Assembly: GCF_029338395.1 (NCBI RefSeq)
Contig: NZ_CP119809.1
Location: 372,001-436,000 of the forward strand
DNA length: 64,000 bases
From: Halorussus caseinilyticus
Lineage (GTDB): Archaea > Halobacteriota > Halobacteria > Halobacteriales > Haladaptataceae
Direction of reading: 5' to 3'
The position numbers were made by a program, and so were the translations under genes. The notes under the pieces were generated by a model. That model worked only from the letters and a program-made list of their open reading frames with translations. It was not told the origin of the DNA and ran no database searches. This document shows, one piece after another, positions 18,855 to 27,425 of the stretch (position 1 is the first letter of the stretch; the number at the start of each line of letters is the position of its first letter).

Positions 18855-19460
18855 ATGATACTTTCGGACGCCGACATCCTAGACCGGATGGAGACCGGTG
18901 ACCTCGTGGTCGAACCGCTGGACGACCTCGACCTCCAGATTCAACCCGCGAGCGTCGACCTCCGCCTCGGCCGGGAGTTTCTGGAGTTCCAGCGCACCAA
19001 CATCCCCTGCATACATCCCACCAGCGAGCAGGAAGTCTCGGAGTACGTCACCGAGACGGTCGTCGAGGAGGGCGACGACTTCATCCTCCACCCCGGCGAC
19101 TTCGTGCTGGGGACCACGAAGGAGCGCGTCGAGATTCCGGCCGACCTCATCGCCCACGTCGAAGGCCGGTCGTCGCTCGGCCGACTCGCGGTCGTGGTCC
19201 ACGCCACCGCGGGTCTCTGCGACCCCGGCTACGAGGGCCAAATCACGCTCGAACTGTCGAACCTCGGGACCGCGCCGGTCGCGCTCGAACCGGGGATGCG
19301 GGTCTCCCAGTTGACGTTCACCGAGTTGACCACGCCCGCCGAGCGACCCTACGGCGAAGAGCGCGGGTCGAAGTATCAGGGCCAGTCCGGGCCGCAGGCC
19401 TCCCGCATCCAGAGCGACCACGAGTTCGGCGGCGACCAGAAGGCGGGTAGCGACCGATGA
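18855..19460 (+). CDS. dcd: dCTP deaminase
   Basis: The protein has 201 residues. It starts [21 protein letters not shown] and has the trimeric dUTPase/dCTP deaminase fold: [20 protein letters not shown], then [15 protein letters not shown], whose Glu133 is the expected catalytic base. It converts dCTP to dUTP on the route to dTMP. A TATA-like sequence is not obvious, but the ATG at 18855 follows TACGAGT closely, as expected for a leaderless start. Its stop overlaps the start of the ThiN regulator by four bases (ATGA), so the pair form an operon. Confidence 0.95.
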   Translation: MILSDADILDRMETGDLVVEPLDDLDLQIQPASVDLRLGREFLEFQRTNIPCIHPTSEQEVSEYVTETVVEEGDDFILHPGDFVLGTTKERVEIPADLIAHVEGRSSLGRLAVVVHATAGLCDPGYEGQITLELSNLGTAPVALEPGMRVSQLTFTELTTPAERPYGEERGSKYQGQSGPQASRIQSDHEFGGDQKAGSDR

Positions 19461-20356
19461 GGTTCGCCGAGGAAATCGTCGTGGAGGAGTTTCTCCCCAC
19501 GGTCCGGTCGATGTTGGCCGAGGACCTGCGCGACCGGGGCCTGACCCAGAGCGAGGTGGCCGACCTGCTGGGCATCAGCCAAAGCGCGGTGTCGAAGTAC
19601 GCCAACGGCGAAGTAGAGCGAAACGACCGATTCCTCGAAGACGACCGCGTGAAGAACCTCGTCGCCCGCCTCGGCGAGGGACTGGCCGAGGGGACCATGA
19701 GCCGGGTCGAAGCCCTCGTGGAAATCGAGATTCTGATTCGGCGACTCGAAGACCGGGACCTCGTGGCCGAGATTCACGAGGCCCAGATGCCCGAACTCGC
19801 GGGTCACGGCGGCGACTTCAACGTCCACGACCCCGAAGGCGACCTGCGGACGACCGAGCGCGTCCGGTCGTCGCTCCGCCGCGGGTTGACCATCGTCGAG
19901 AGCGCCAGCGGGTTCGCCTCGCTCATCCCGGCGGTGGGGTCGAACCTCTGTGAGTGTACGCCCGACGCCGACGGCATCGACGACGTGGCTGGCGTGCCCG
20001 GCCGAATCTTCGACGTGAAGGGACAGGCGACCATCCCCTCGGACCCCGAGTTCGGCGTGAGCGAACACGTCGCCTCCATCCTGCTGGCGGCCCGGCGAAA
20101 CGGGTCCGACGCCCGCGCCGCGCTCAACGTCTGGTACGACCCCGACATCGTGGCAGCACTGGAGGACGCTGGCTACGCGGCGGTCGAGTTCGACGCCGAG
20201 TACGACGACTTGGACGCGGTGGTCGGCGCGGCCCTGCGCGAGAATCCGGACGCGACGGTCCTCTATCACACCGGCGGCTACGGCATCGAACCCATCGTCT
20301 ACCTGCTCGGCGACGACGCCGAGTCGGTCGCGAAGATGGCGCGGGGCCTGCTCTGA
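19457..20356 (+). CDS. thiR: HTH-ThiN thiamine-responsive regulator
   Basis: The protein has 299 residues. An N-terminal Xre-type helix-turn-helix ([28 protein letters not shown], about 30-57) is joined to a C-terminal ThiN domain (about 130-299, with [24 protein letters not shown]). ThiN alone is thiamine-phosphate synthase; HTH-ThiN fusions act as thiamine-phosphate-sensing repressors (ThiR) in archaea. It is translationally coupled to dcd. The thiazole synthase thi4 at 32.9 kb is a candidate target, which is inference. Confidence 0.88.
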   Translation: MRFAEEIVVEEFLPTVRSMLAEDLRDRGLTQSEVADLLGISQSAVSKYANGEVERNDRFLEDDRVKNLVARLGEGLAEGTMSRVEALVEIEILIRRLEDRDLVAEIHEAQMPELAGHGGDFNVHDPEGDLRTTERVRSSLRRGLTIVESASGFASLIPAVGSNLCECTPDADGIDDVAGVPGRIFDVKGQATIPSDPEFGVSEHVASILLAARRNGSDARAALNVWYDPDIVAALEDAGYAAVEFDAEYDDLDAVVGAALRENPDATVLYHTGGYGIEPIVYLLGDDAESVAKMARGLL

Positions 20357-20455
20357 AGAGATTTTTCGACCGTCACTGACCGACGTTCGTTGAATCCACC
20401 GAGGTTGGCTGAAATATGAAGATTGAATAGCTGATGGAAGAGACAACCTGACGAG

Positions 20456-21247
20456 ATGGCAATTGGTATCTTTCCTAAAACAGGACTACTCTCCATTATC
20501 TTGTTTCTATTGCCGGGACTAGCAGGTGTGAAACTAGGTCTTCAAATCGCGGACCGAAGCGATTGGCTCAATAGAATCGATACGGTCGCGCTCAGTTTCG
20601 GAGTTAGCCTTTTTTCAATGATAATTATTTATTTTGTTTTTTCTCTTCCAGTCTTTTTCTTTTCTCCCCGATTTTCTCTATCGACTACACAGGTTCAGAC
20701 TCGTCTCTCTACGATTTCTTCCACCATTTTCTACTACTCCGTTCTCATGGCTTTCGCACTAGCGGTCGGCGGGGTACTCGGTCGTTGCGACTTCGGCCGA
20801 AATCTGTTCACTTCCAGTTCGCTCTGGCATCGGTTCTTCGATATTGCCGAGAACAGTGGTGAAGGTGAGAGCTACGCGGTTCGTATTCGAACGAACGCTG
20901 GCGACGAACTCTACGGTCGCGTTGAAGACGAAGGCGAAACGGCAATCAGCCGAGACATAATCCTCGAAAGCCCACCCAAAGGACTACGACGTATACGATA
21001 CGATGAGAACGGTGAAGTCGCCGAAGAGTATCACTTGACAGGCTACGCCTACGTTCATAATCAGAGTATCTCTCACATTGAGTTTGACCGCCTCGAAAAC
21101 GCTGACGAAGCAGAGGCACGTGAGGCAGAAATGGACGACCAACGGACTCTCAGCGACAACTACGCGAAAGTGTCCGGGGAAGAAATAGCGGAATTAAAGG
21201 AGTTCGCAGACGACGACACTGACGGTAAGCAAACAGAATCTGATTAA
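20456..21247 (+). CDS. DUF6338-like membrane protein
   Basis: The protein has 263 residues with three or four N-terminal hydrophobic segments (about 10-30, 45-70 and 90-110) and a soluble C-terminal half beginning YAVRIRTNAGDELYGRVEDEGE. The second half then reads ISRDIILESP ... YVHNQSISHIEF, the small beta-barrel-like domain typical of DUF6338 proteins. The base composition is clearly lower in GC than its neighbours, pointing to acquired DNA. Its last four bases overlap the end of the convergent gene at 21244. The family is of unknown function and is often seen in accessory regions. Confidence 0.65.
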   Translation: MAIGIFPKTGLLSIILFLLPGLAGVKLGLQIADRSDWLNRIDTVALSFGVSLFSMIIIYFVFSLPVFFFSPRFSLSTTQVQTRLSTISSTIFYYSVLMAFALAVGGVLGRCDFGRNLFTSSSLWHRFFDIAENSGEGESYAVRIRTNAGDELYGRVEDEGETAISRDIILESPPKGLRRIRYDENGEVAEEYHLTGYAYVHNQSISHIEFDRLENADEAEAREAEMDDQRTLSDNYAKVSGEEIAELKEFADDDTDGKQTESD

Positions 21248-21687
21248 ATGTCGAGTTTACTGTTCTCTGCCATCCTCGGGTACTCTTCGTAGACGTATTC
21301 GAGCAGGTCCCACAGCTCTCTATCGTTATATTCCTCCACGAAGTCCTCGAACTGTTTTGGTGAAAGACGTTCATTTTCGCCTGTCACACCGTTCTCGACT
21401 GCCGCCTCACCGTCTGTCTGGAGCATGTACACCTGTTTTTCATTCTCGCTAGAAGAGGAGGTCTCTCTGCTGGATTGAGTAATAAATCCCTCTTCGACTA
21501 AGCGGTCGATGTCGTCGTAGAGGGTCTTGGAGAAGGGACCGTACTTTCCAGCCTTGAACGGATACAACTCTTCGTCCAACTCCTCCCGCTGTGCGAGAAA
21601 CACGAGCTTCTGGAACCGCGTGATGCCTTCTATAGCGGTCTCGTCGGCCGCACGTAGTAGAGAAAGCGGGAGTAGCTTCTTGTTCAT
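21244..21687 (-). CDS. YwgA/Panacea-like winged-helix protein
   Basis: The 147-residue protein starts MNKKLLPLSLLRAADETAI and shows the pattern GITRFQKLVFLAQREE ... YPFKAGKYGPFSKTLYDDIDRLVEEGFI, typical of the YwgA and SocA/Panacea (DUF4065-like) families. These are often linked to antitoxin or phage-related functions. The gene is convergent with and overlaps the DUF6338-like gene by four bases, and has similarly low GC. Assignment rests on motif recall, not a search. Confidence 0.6.
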   Translation of the reverse strand: MNKKLLPLSLLRAADETAIEGITRFQKLVFLAQREELDEELYPFKAGKYGPFSKTLYDDIDRLVEEGFITQSSRETSSSSENEKQVYMLQTDGEAAVENGVTGENERLSPKQFEDFVEEYNDRELWDLLEYVYEEYPRMAENSKLDI

Positions 21688-21770
21688 TCAGTAGGTAATT
21701 GTGTCGCAGACCATACGATTCTTTCGATGCAACGACAGAACTCGAACGTACCGTGATGTCAGTCGCTCGT

Positions 21771-22019
21771 CTACCCCTGCGGTCGGTTCTTCAGCAGAAT
21801 CTCGCCGTCCTCGATTTCGGCTATCCAGTCGGACTTGAGGGCGAAGGCGTCGTCGTCGGCCTCGTGGCTCCCCCAGTCGAGTTTCGCCTTGAGTTCCTCT
21901 GCCAGACTGGGTTCGGGTTCGACGTAGGCGTCGCCGTCCCGGACCTCCACGACCACGCCTATCTTCTCGCGGTCGGCGTCGAACACGGACGCGCCCTCGT
22001 CGTCTCGGGTGAACTCCAT
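21771..22019 (-). CDS. small PRC-barrel-like protein (82 aa)
   Basis: The 82-residue acidic protein reads GASVFDADREKIGVVVEVRDGDAYVEPEP, a PRC-barrel style beta hairpin, and ends SDWIAEIEDGEILLKNRPQG. PRC-barrel domains bind proteins, notably in ribosome maturation and photosynthesis; single-domain copies are numerous in haloarchaea with unknown partners. A related copy lies at 23673-23915. It lies 71 bp downstream of the endonuclease/phosphatase gene on the same strand. Confidence 0.78.
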   Translation of the reverse strand: MEFTRDDEGASVFDADREKIGVVVEVRDGDAYVEPEPSLAEELKAKLDWGSHEADDDAFALKSDWIAEIEDGEILLKNRPQG

Positions 22020-22090
22020 GACTCGGTTTCGGGGTGCGCGGGGAAGACCGCTGTGGCCCGACCGGGGGTCCGACCCTCGCGCGGACGGAC

Positions 22091-23212
22091 TCACTCGAAC
22101 GTCAGGCGGGCGGTCACGGGGAGGTGGTCGGAGACGCCGTTTCCGGTGTCCTTGTCGAACCGGCGGGGCCGACCGCTCGACGTGGCGACCTGCTCGTCGC
22201 GGACGATTTCCACGCTGTCGAGGTCGAGTCGGAGGCCCTCGCCGCCGATTAGCCCCCTGCTGGCGACGAGTTGGTCCAAGACCTGATACCGATTGGCGAA
22301 CTTCTCGCCGCTTCGGAGTCGGTCGATGAAGTAGGTGCCGACGTTCTCCTCGTGGAGGAACCGCCACATCGGGTTGTAGAGGAACACGTCCTGCCCGCGG
22401 TAGTCGGCGGTCTCGTCCCTGAACCCGTCGATGTCGTTGGTCTCGCCGACCACCCGGTCGCGCTCGCTGGAGGCCTTGAGGTGTTCGGTCACGCTCCGGT
22501 CGCCGGGTTCGTCGTTGAAGTCGCCGACGACGAGGACGTTCGTCTCCCACCGGTCGCGGACCGCCGCCAGCGCCTCGTCGTCGCCCTGTTCGCGCAACTC
22601 CTCGTAGCGCGCCGGGTGGACCTTCACGCGGTCCTCCACGAGGTAGGCGACGTGTTCGGCGACTGCGGCCCGGAGCGGGTCGGTCCGGTACTTGCCGAGA
22701 CTCCGCGAGGGCCAGTGACCCGCGACGACGACGAGTCGCTCGCCGGTCTCCACGACTTCGAAGACCACCTCGAAGATGTCGCGGGTCCGATAGCGCAGGT
22801 GGACGACGTGCGAGGCCTGCGAGACGACTTCCAGCACCCGGTCGTCGTAGGCCATCGTCACGTCGATGCCCCGCAGGTCGCTGGTCGCCGGGAGTTCGTC
22901 GGACCCCCGCGCCGGTTGCTCCTGTCGGACGCGGGTCTCGGGGTCCGTGACGACCTGCATGTGGTCGGTCCCCATCTCGTCCAACAGGTCGCGCAGAACC
23001 GCGTCCTTCTCGATTTCACAGACGGCGAGCAGTTCCGGCCCCTCGCCGCCGTGGGTCGCCGAGAGCGCGTCCGCGAGGTTTCGGGTCTTGGCGTCGTACA
23101 GTTCCTCGGTCCACCCCTCTTCGGCGGTGTACTCGAAGTCCTTCGATATTGGGTCGTCGTCCGTGTCGAAGAAGTTCTGTAAGTTCCACCACGCGAAGCG
23201 TATCTCCCCCAT
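22091..23212 (-). CDS. endonuclease/exonuclease/phosphatase family protein
   Basis: The protein has 373 residues with the EEP superfamily motifs in order: WWNLQNFFDTDDDP near the start, LLAVCEIE (metal-binding Glu), VAGHWPSR, LVVGDFNDEPGDRS and VSDHLPVTARL at the end (catalytic SDH). Substrates in the superfamily range from DNA to phospholipids and sugars; the substrate here is not predictable. No signal peptide is seen, so it is probably cytosolic. Confidence 0.9.
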   Translation of the reverse strand: MGEIRFAWWNLQNFFDTDDDPISKDFEYTAEEGWTEELYDAKTRNLADALSATHGGEGPELLAVCEIEKDAVLRDLLDEMGTDHMQVVTDPETRVRQEQPARGSDELPATSDLRGIDVTMAYDDRVLEVVSQASHVVHLRYRTRDIFEVVFEVVETGERLVVVAGHWPSRSLGKYRTDPLRAAVAEHVAYLVEDRVKVHPARYEELREQGDDEALAAVRDRWETNVLVVGDFNDEPGDRSVTEHLKASSERDRVVGETNDIDGFRDETADYRGQDVFLYNPMWRFLHEENVGTYFIDRLRSGEKFANRYQVLDQLVASRGLIGGEGLRLDLDSVEIVRDEQVATSSGRPRRFDKDTGNGVSDHLPVTARLTFE

Positions 23213-23274
23213 CGTGTCACACCGCTATCCAGAGCGACTCGCCGGAAGATAAGCGTTCGGGTGAGTCGAACGAC

Positions 23275-23512
23275 GGCGGAAGTCCGGCGACAGACCGTTC
23301 GAGCCACCGGAATGCGCTCGGCCAATCGTCCGCCGAGGCGTGCGCCCGCCCGACCAACCGATGGGACGCGCTCGGCCGATAAACCGCCGTGGCGGGATAA
23401 AGGGGCCGCGCGCTCGGCGAACCCCGGCGACGGAAGGACCGCAGGGAGGAACGCAGTGACGACCGAGGACCGCACCGAGCCGCGGGAGCCGAGCGCGCGG
23501 GGGCTTTCTAAG
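23275..23512 (+). repeat. dispersed repeat family 1, copy C
   Basis: The element portion from GGATAAAGGGGCCGCGCGCT (about 23394) to the GGGGGCTTTC tail is nearly identical to copy A, including both inverted-repeat arms CGCGCTCGGC and GCCGAGCGCG. Three degenerate 27-30 bp units precede it (for example GCGCCCGCCCGACCAACCGA). It sits between two minus-strand genes. The stretch 23600-23672 that follows is AT-rich and has no gene. Confidence 0.78.
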
Positions 23513-23672
23513 TCTCCCTCGTTCCAGTTTCCGAAGTCCCGTCCACCGATTCCGCTCCGGGGCGGAGTTCGCCGAATACGTCGCTCCGTCCCGTGAGAGA
23601 AACCGAAATACTGCTTTAACAAATAAGTATACTACTCTACCAAACAAAAATACATATCTAACAACTATTTTC

Positions 23673-23915
23673 CTACGTCCGGGCGTCCAACACGATTCGG
23701 TCGTCGGTGATTTCGGCGACGCTCTCGTCGTGGACCGCGTAGGTGTTTCCGTCGGTGCCGCCCTGCGGGAGTCGGGCCTGCATCCGTTCGACAGTCTCCT
23801 CGTCGGCGCTGACGTGGGCCGTGCCGTGGCGGACTTCGGCGACCGTTCCCACGTCGGTCCCGTCGCCGTCTACGACTTTCTTGTCTACCTCGTCCTCCGT
23901 GAGTGCGACTGTCAT
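23673..23915 (-). CDS. small PRC-barrel-like protein (80 aa)
   Basis: The 80-residue protein opens MTVALTEDEVDKKVVDGDGT and has the pattern VGTVAEVRHGTAHVSADEE, ending SVAEITDDRIVLDART. It is a PRC-barrel-like paralogue of the protein at 21771-22019. It lies downstream of the chemoreceptor, but on the same strand and 89 bp away, so co-transcription is possible. Confidence 0.78.
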   Translation of the reverse strand: MTVALTEDEVDKKVVDGDGTDVGTVAEVRHGTAHVSADEETVERMQARLPQGGTDGNTYAVHDESVAEITDDRIVLDART

Positions 23916-24004
23916 GGCGACGGTCGTACGCCGTCCAGCGTCTTCACGGCGTCGGCCGCGCCAGCGGAGCGTGTTCGGATACGCGCGTTCGGTCGTCGGT
24001 GTGG

Positions 24005-26413
24005 TCACGGAGGCTTGAGGAGGTCGGGGTCCGCCTCGCTCTCGGACTCCGTATCTACCTCGGTATCCGGTCCCTCTTCGCGTTCGGCGTCCGACGACTC
24101 GGACGCCGAACTCCCGGTCTCGAAGGAGTCGAGGACCGCGTTCAGTTCGTCGGCCCGGTCGGACAGCGCCACCACGCCGTCGGCGGCGTCCCCGAGAGCG
24201 GTGGTCTGTCTCTCGGCCGCGGCCGCGACGGTTTGGGCCTCCGCAGTCGTCTCCTCGCTTATCGAGGCCACTTCCTCGACCATCCCGACGACCTCGCGCG
24301 CGGACTCGGCCTGTCGCTGGGTCGCCGCGCTCGTTTCTTGGATGTCCCCGTTGGTCTCGGCCACGCCGTCCACGACCGCTTCGAGGGCCTCGACCGCTTC
24401 GCCGACCGTCTCGGACCCCTCGGCGACTTTCCGACGAGTCTCGTGGATGCCCGCCACGGCGTCGTCGGTCTGGTCGCGCACCCGGTCGATGGACGCCTCG
24501 ATGTCGCCGGTCGCGTCTCGGGTCTGGTCGGCCAACTCCTTGACTTCCTCGGCGACGACGGCGAATCCCGACCCGGCGTCACCGGCGCGTGCGGCCTCGA
24601 TGGACGCGTTGAGTGCGAGAACGTGGGTCTGGTCGGCCACGTCGGTGATGAACTCCGTCACGTCCTCGATGTCGGACACGAGGTCGTTCAACTGCTCGAC
24701 CGCTTCGACCGTCTGTTGGGTCTGGACCTCGATTTCGTCGAGTTCCCGGACCGCCGACGCCGCCGACTCCCGGCCGTCCTCTCCCCGGCGGGCGACCCGT
24801 TCGGCGCGCTCTGCGGCCTCGTCCGCGGCGACCGAGACGCGCTCGACCGTCTCGGTCAGGTCGTTCATCTCGCTCAGAACCGTCTGGAGGTGGTCGTTCT
24901 GGTCGGCCGCGCCCTCGGTTATCTGCTGGACCGACTCGCTCACGTCCCGACCGGTGGCCGACACGTCCGCGACCGTCTCGCTCACCGTCTCGCTCTCGTC
25001 GGCGACCGTCTCGCCGAACTCCCGGACCATCCGCAGGGTCTCTTCCCACTCGTCTAGCATCTCGTTGAACGCGCAGGCGACTTCGGCCATGGCCTCGCTG
25101 TCGGCGTCGTCCAGTCGCCGGGTCAGGTCGCCGTCGGCGCAGTCGGCCATCACCGCGGCGTACTCGGCGGCCGTCTCTTCGAGACGGTCGCCGAGTCGTT
25201 CGGCCTCGGCGCGGGCGCGTCTGGCCTCCCGTCGTTCGCGTTCGACCTCCCGGCGGGCCTCCTCCGCCTCGTCTTTGGCTCGCTCGGCCTCTTCGCGCGC
25301 GGTCTCGGCGGTGGCTATTTGCTCGCGGAGAGAGTCGCGCATCGCGTCGAAGGCGTCGTAGAGCCGTCCGAACTCGTCGATTCGGTCGGTCCTGAGTTCG
25401 ACGCCGAGGTTCCCACGTTCCATCTCCTCGGCAGACTCGGTGAGGTCTTCGAGCGTCTTGGTCTGTCTCCGGCCGAACCCGACCGCGGCGATTCCGAGGA
25501 CCGCGATAGTCGCCAACACCATCGCCGCGAGACTCGTCCCCACGCTGTCGCGCATCGCGTAGGCGTTCGACTTCGGGACGTGAGTCAGCACCACCCAGTC
25601 GGTGCCTTCGACGGCCGTGTAACCGACGACCGACGAACCGGCCGACTCGAACCCGGTCCGGTTGGTTCCTGCGTCCTCGGCGATTGGGGCCGCCGCGAAC
25701 GACTCGGTGGCCTCGGGCGTGGTGTCGAGGACCGTCTCACCGGTCCCGTCCACGACCAGCGTCTGGCCGCCGTCTATCGTCTGGTAGAAGTTGTTCGCGC
25801 GCACCTCCAGACTGGCGACGACGACGACGGCGTGTTGGGTGTTCTTGGGCGGCGCACTGACGAACGCGATGGCCCGTTCGCCCGAGACGGGACTCACGTA
25901 GGGGTCGTTGGCGACGTGGACGTAGGACGGTATGTTCGTCTTCGCGTCGATGGTCTCGGTGTCCCACGTCGCACCGACCTCGGACATCTTCCGGCCGACG
26001 ACTTCGCGGGACGTACTCGACAGAATCTCGCCGGAACTCACCTCGACGTAGTGGACCGCCACGATACCCTCACCGAGCGACTGCTGTTGGTCCAACAGGT
26101 AGAGTCCGATTTCGTCCACGTCGCCGTTCTGGAACTGCTTGGCCTGCGAGAGCGTCCGGGTCTGTCGCTCCAACCCCGCAATCCATCCGTCGAGACCGTC
26201 GGCCTGCAACTCGGCGGTGGAGGTGAGTTGGTTGCGGACCTGCGACTCCAGTCGCTGTTGGGTGTTCGCGTACCCGACCGCACCGACAGTTCCGGTCACC
26301 AGCATGACGACGAACACGCCGACGAAGAACTTCCGAGCGTGCCGCCTCCGTACATTATCAGGTATTAAATCTGATAGTTCGAGTCGCTGGAGCCACCTGT
26401 CGGTGTCTTTCAT
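24005..26413 (-). CDS. methyl-accepting chemotaxis (transducer) protein
   Basis: The protein has 802 residues. One membrane helix near residues 28-50 is followed by an extracellular dCache-type sensor (about 50-290, with [19 protein letters not shown] and [14 protein letters not shown]), a second helix (about 290-312), a HAMP domain, a long coiled coil rich in Glu/Ala/Arg, a second HAMP-like segment, and the signalling domain whose hairpin tip reads [20 protein letters not shown]. It relays ligand binding to the CheA kinase and the archaellum. The start at 26413 (MKDTDRW) is preferred over an ATG 24 bp upstream. The acidic C-terminus ([12 protein letters not shown]) is typical of haloarchaeal Htr proteins. 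The ligand is unknown, and no che genes are nearby. Confidence 0.94.
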   Translation of the reverse strand: MKDTDRWLQRLELSDLIPDNVRRRHARKFFVGVFVVMLVTGTVGAVGYANTQQRLESQVRNQLTSTAELQADGLDGWIAGLERQTRTLSQAKQFQNGDVDEIGLYLLDQQQSLGEGIVAVHYVEVSSGEILSSTSREVVGRKMSEVGATWDTETIDAKTNIPSYVHVANDPYVSPVSGERAIAFVSAPPKNTQHAVVVVASLEVRANNFYQTIDGGQTLVVDGTGETVLDTTPEATESFAAAPIAEDAGTNRTGFESAGSSVVGYTAVEGTDWVVLTHVPKSNAYAMRDSVGTSLAAMVLATIAVLGIAAVGFGRRQTKTLEDLTESAEEMERGNLGVELRTDRIDEFGRLYDAFDAMRDSLREQIATAETAREEAERAKDEAEEARREVERERREARRARAEAERLGDRLEETAAEYAAVMADCADGDLTRRLDDADSEAMAEVACAFNEMLDEWEETLRMVREFGETVADESETVSETVADVSATGRDVSESVQQITEGAADQNDHLQTVLSEMNDLTETVERVSVAADEAAERAERVARRGEDGRESAASAVRELDEIEVQTQQTVEAVEQLNDLVSDIEDVTEFITDVADQTHVLALNASIEAARAGDAGSGFAVVAEEVKELADQTRDATGDIEASIDRVRDQTDDAVAGIHETRRKVAEGSETVGEAVEALEAVVDGVAETNGDIQETSAATQRQAESAREVVGMVEEVASISEETTAEAQTVAAAAERQTTALGDAADGVVALSDRADELNAVLDSFETGSSASESSDAEREEGPDTEVDTESESEADPDLLKPP

Positions 26414-26566
26414 CGGTCGGACCTGTCCCGCCCTCACCCTTAAAACCTAAGTCTATATAGGTAATATACGAGAATGTATCTGAAATTTGGCCCCGGCGCT
26501 TCGCCTCCGCCATCTACTCGTCGTCCGACCTCGGTCGTTTAGTTTCCGGCCGTCGTACGACGGGCC

Positions 26567-27244
26567 ATGTCCAGTGACGCGACGGCGGCGGCACAGCAGT
26601 TTTACGGCCGGTGGGCCGACCTCTACGACCTCCTCGCGCGCAAGACGCCCGGACTCGGGCACCTGCGCGGGCGGGCGGCCGACGCGCTCGCGCTCGACTC
26701 CGGCGACACCGCGGTCGAGATGGGTTGCGGGACGGGCGCGAACTTCCCGCACCTCCGCGAGCGAGTCGGTCCCGAGGGCCGAGTCGTCGGCGTGGACTTC
26801 ACCCGCGGGATGCTGGCGCGAGCGCGCAACCGCGCCGAACGCGAGGGCTGGCGGAACGTCCACCTCGCGCGGGCCGACGCCACGGAAGTCGAGTTCCGCG
26901 ACCCGCCGGACGCCATCCTCGCCACCTTCGTCGTGGGGATGCTCGCCGACCCCGCGGCGGCCGTGAACCGATGGGCCGACGCGCTCGCGCCCGGCGGCCA
27001 CCTCGCGCTCCTCGACGCGGCCCAGACGACCCGATGGTTCGGATGGCCGGTCAATCAGGCGTTTCGAGGGCTGGTCGTCGCCTCGTCGCCGACCGGGATG
27101 GACGCCTACGAGCGAGCGCCGTGGTCGATACTCGACGAACGCGTCGAGACCGCTCGCCAAGCCCTCCGGAAACGCGCCGACGGGACGACCCACAGCGAAC
27201 ACGCTCTCGGGGTGGTTCGGATTACGGGCGGCAGAATCGAGTGA
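26567..27244 (+). CDS. class I SAM-dependent methyltransferase
   Basis: The protein has 225 residues with the Rossmann methyltransferase motifs: motif I VEMGCGTGANFPHL, motif II GVDFTRGMLARA, then LARADATEVEF and a motif III-like ALAPGGHLALLDA. It falls among the UbiE/menG-like small-molecule methyltransferases, but the substrate cannot be inferred. It is a single gene with a strong hairpin directly after the stop codon. Confidence 0.9.
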   Translation: MSSDATAAAQQFYGRWADLYDLLARKTPGLGHLRGRAADALALDSGDTAVEMGCGTGANFPHLRERVGPEGRVVGVDFTRGMLARARNRAEREGWRNVHLARADATEVEFRDPPDAILATFVVGMLADPAAAVNRWADALAPGGHLALLDAAQTTRWFGWPVNQAFRGLVVASSPTGMDAYERAPWSILDERVETARQALRKRADGTTHSEHALGVVRITGGRIE

Positions 27245-27252
27245 CGACTCGT

Positions 27253-27279
27253 TTCCGGGGCGGGGAACCCGCCCCGGAA
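27253..27279 (+). terminator. perfect hairpin after the methyltransferase
   Basis: A 12-bp perfect stem (TTCCGGGGCGGG and its complement) with a GAA loop begins eight bases past the methyltransferase stop. It also lies about 145 bp downstream of the convergent RND gene, so it could act on both strands. Confidence 0.6.
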
Positions 27280-27425
27280 TGCATGTCAGAACGAGTCCAG
27301 TTTGGCGGTAGTGGTCGGGGATACCAGCCCCGAACGACGGGTACTGACTGCCAGAGTCGCACTGTCGCCGTCTTCGACGTGATGCGCGACGAGCATAAAT
27401 CGTGGAAATCGAACACTCGCGTCTG

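Noticed and set aside
27222..27416. A 64-codon minus-strand frame containing the methyltransferase hairpin
   Set aside because: No family look, and the frame includes the hairpin; taken as chance.
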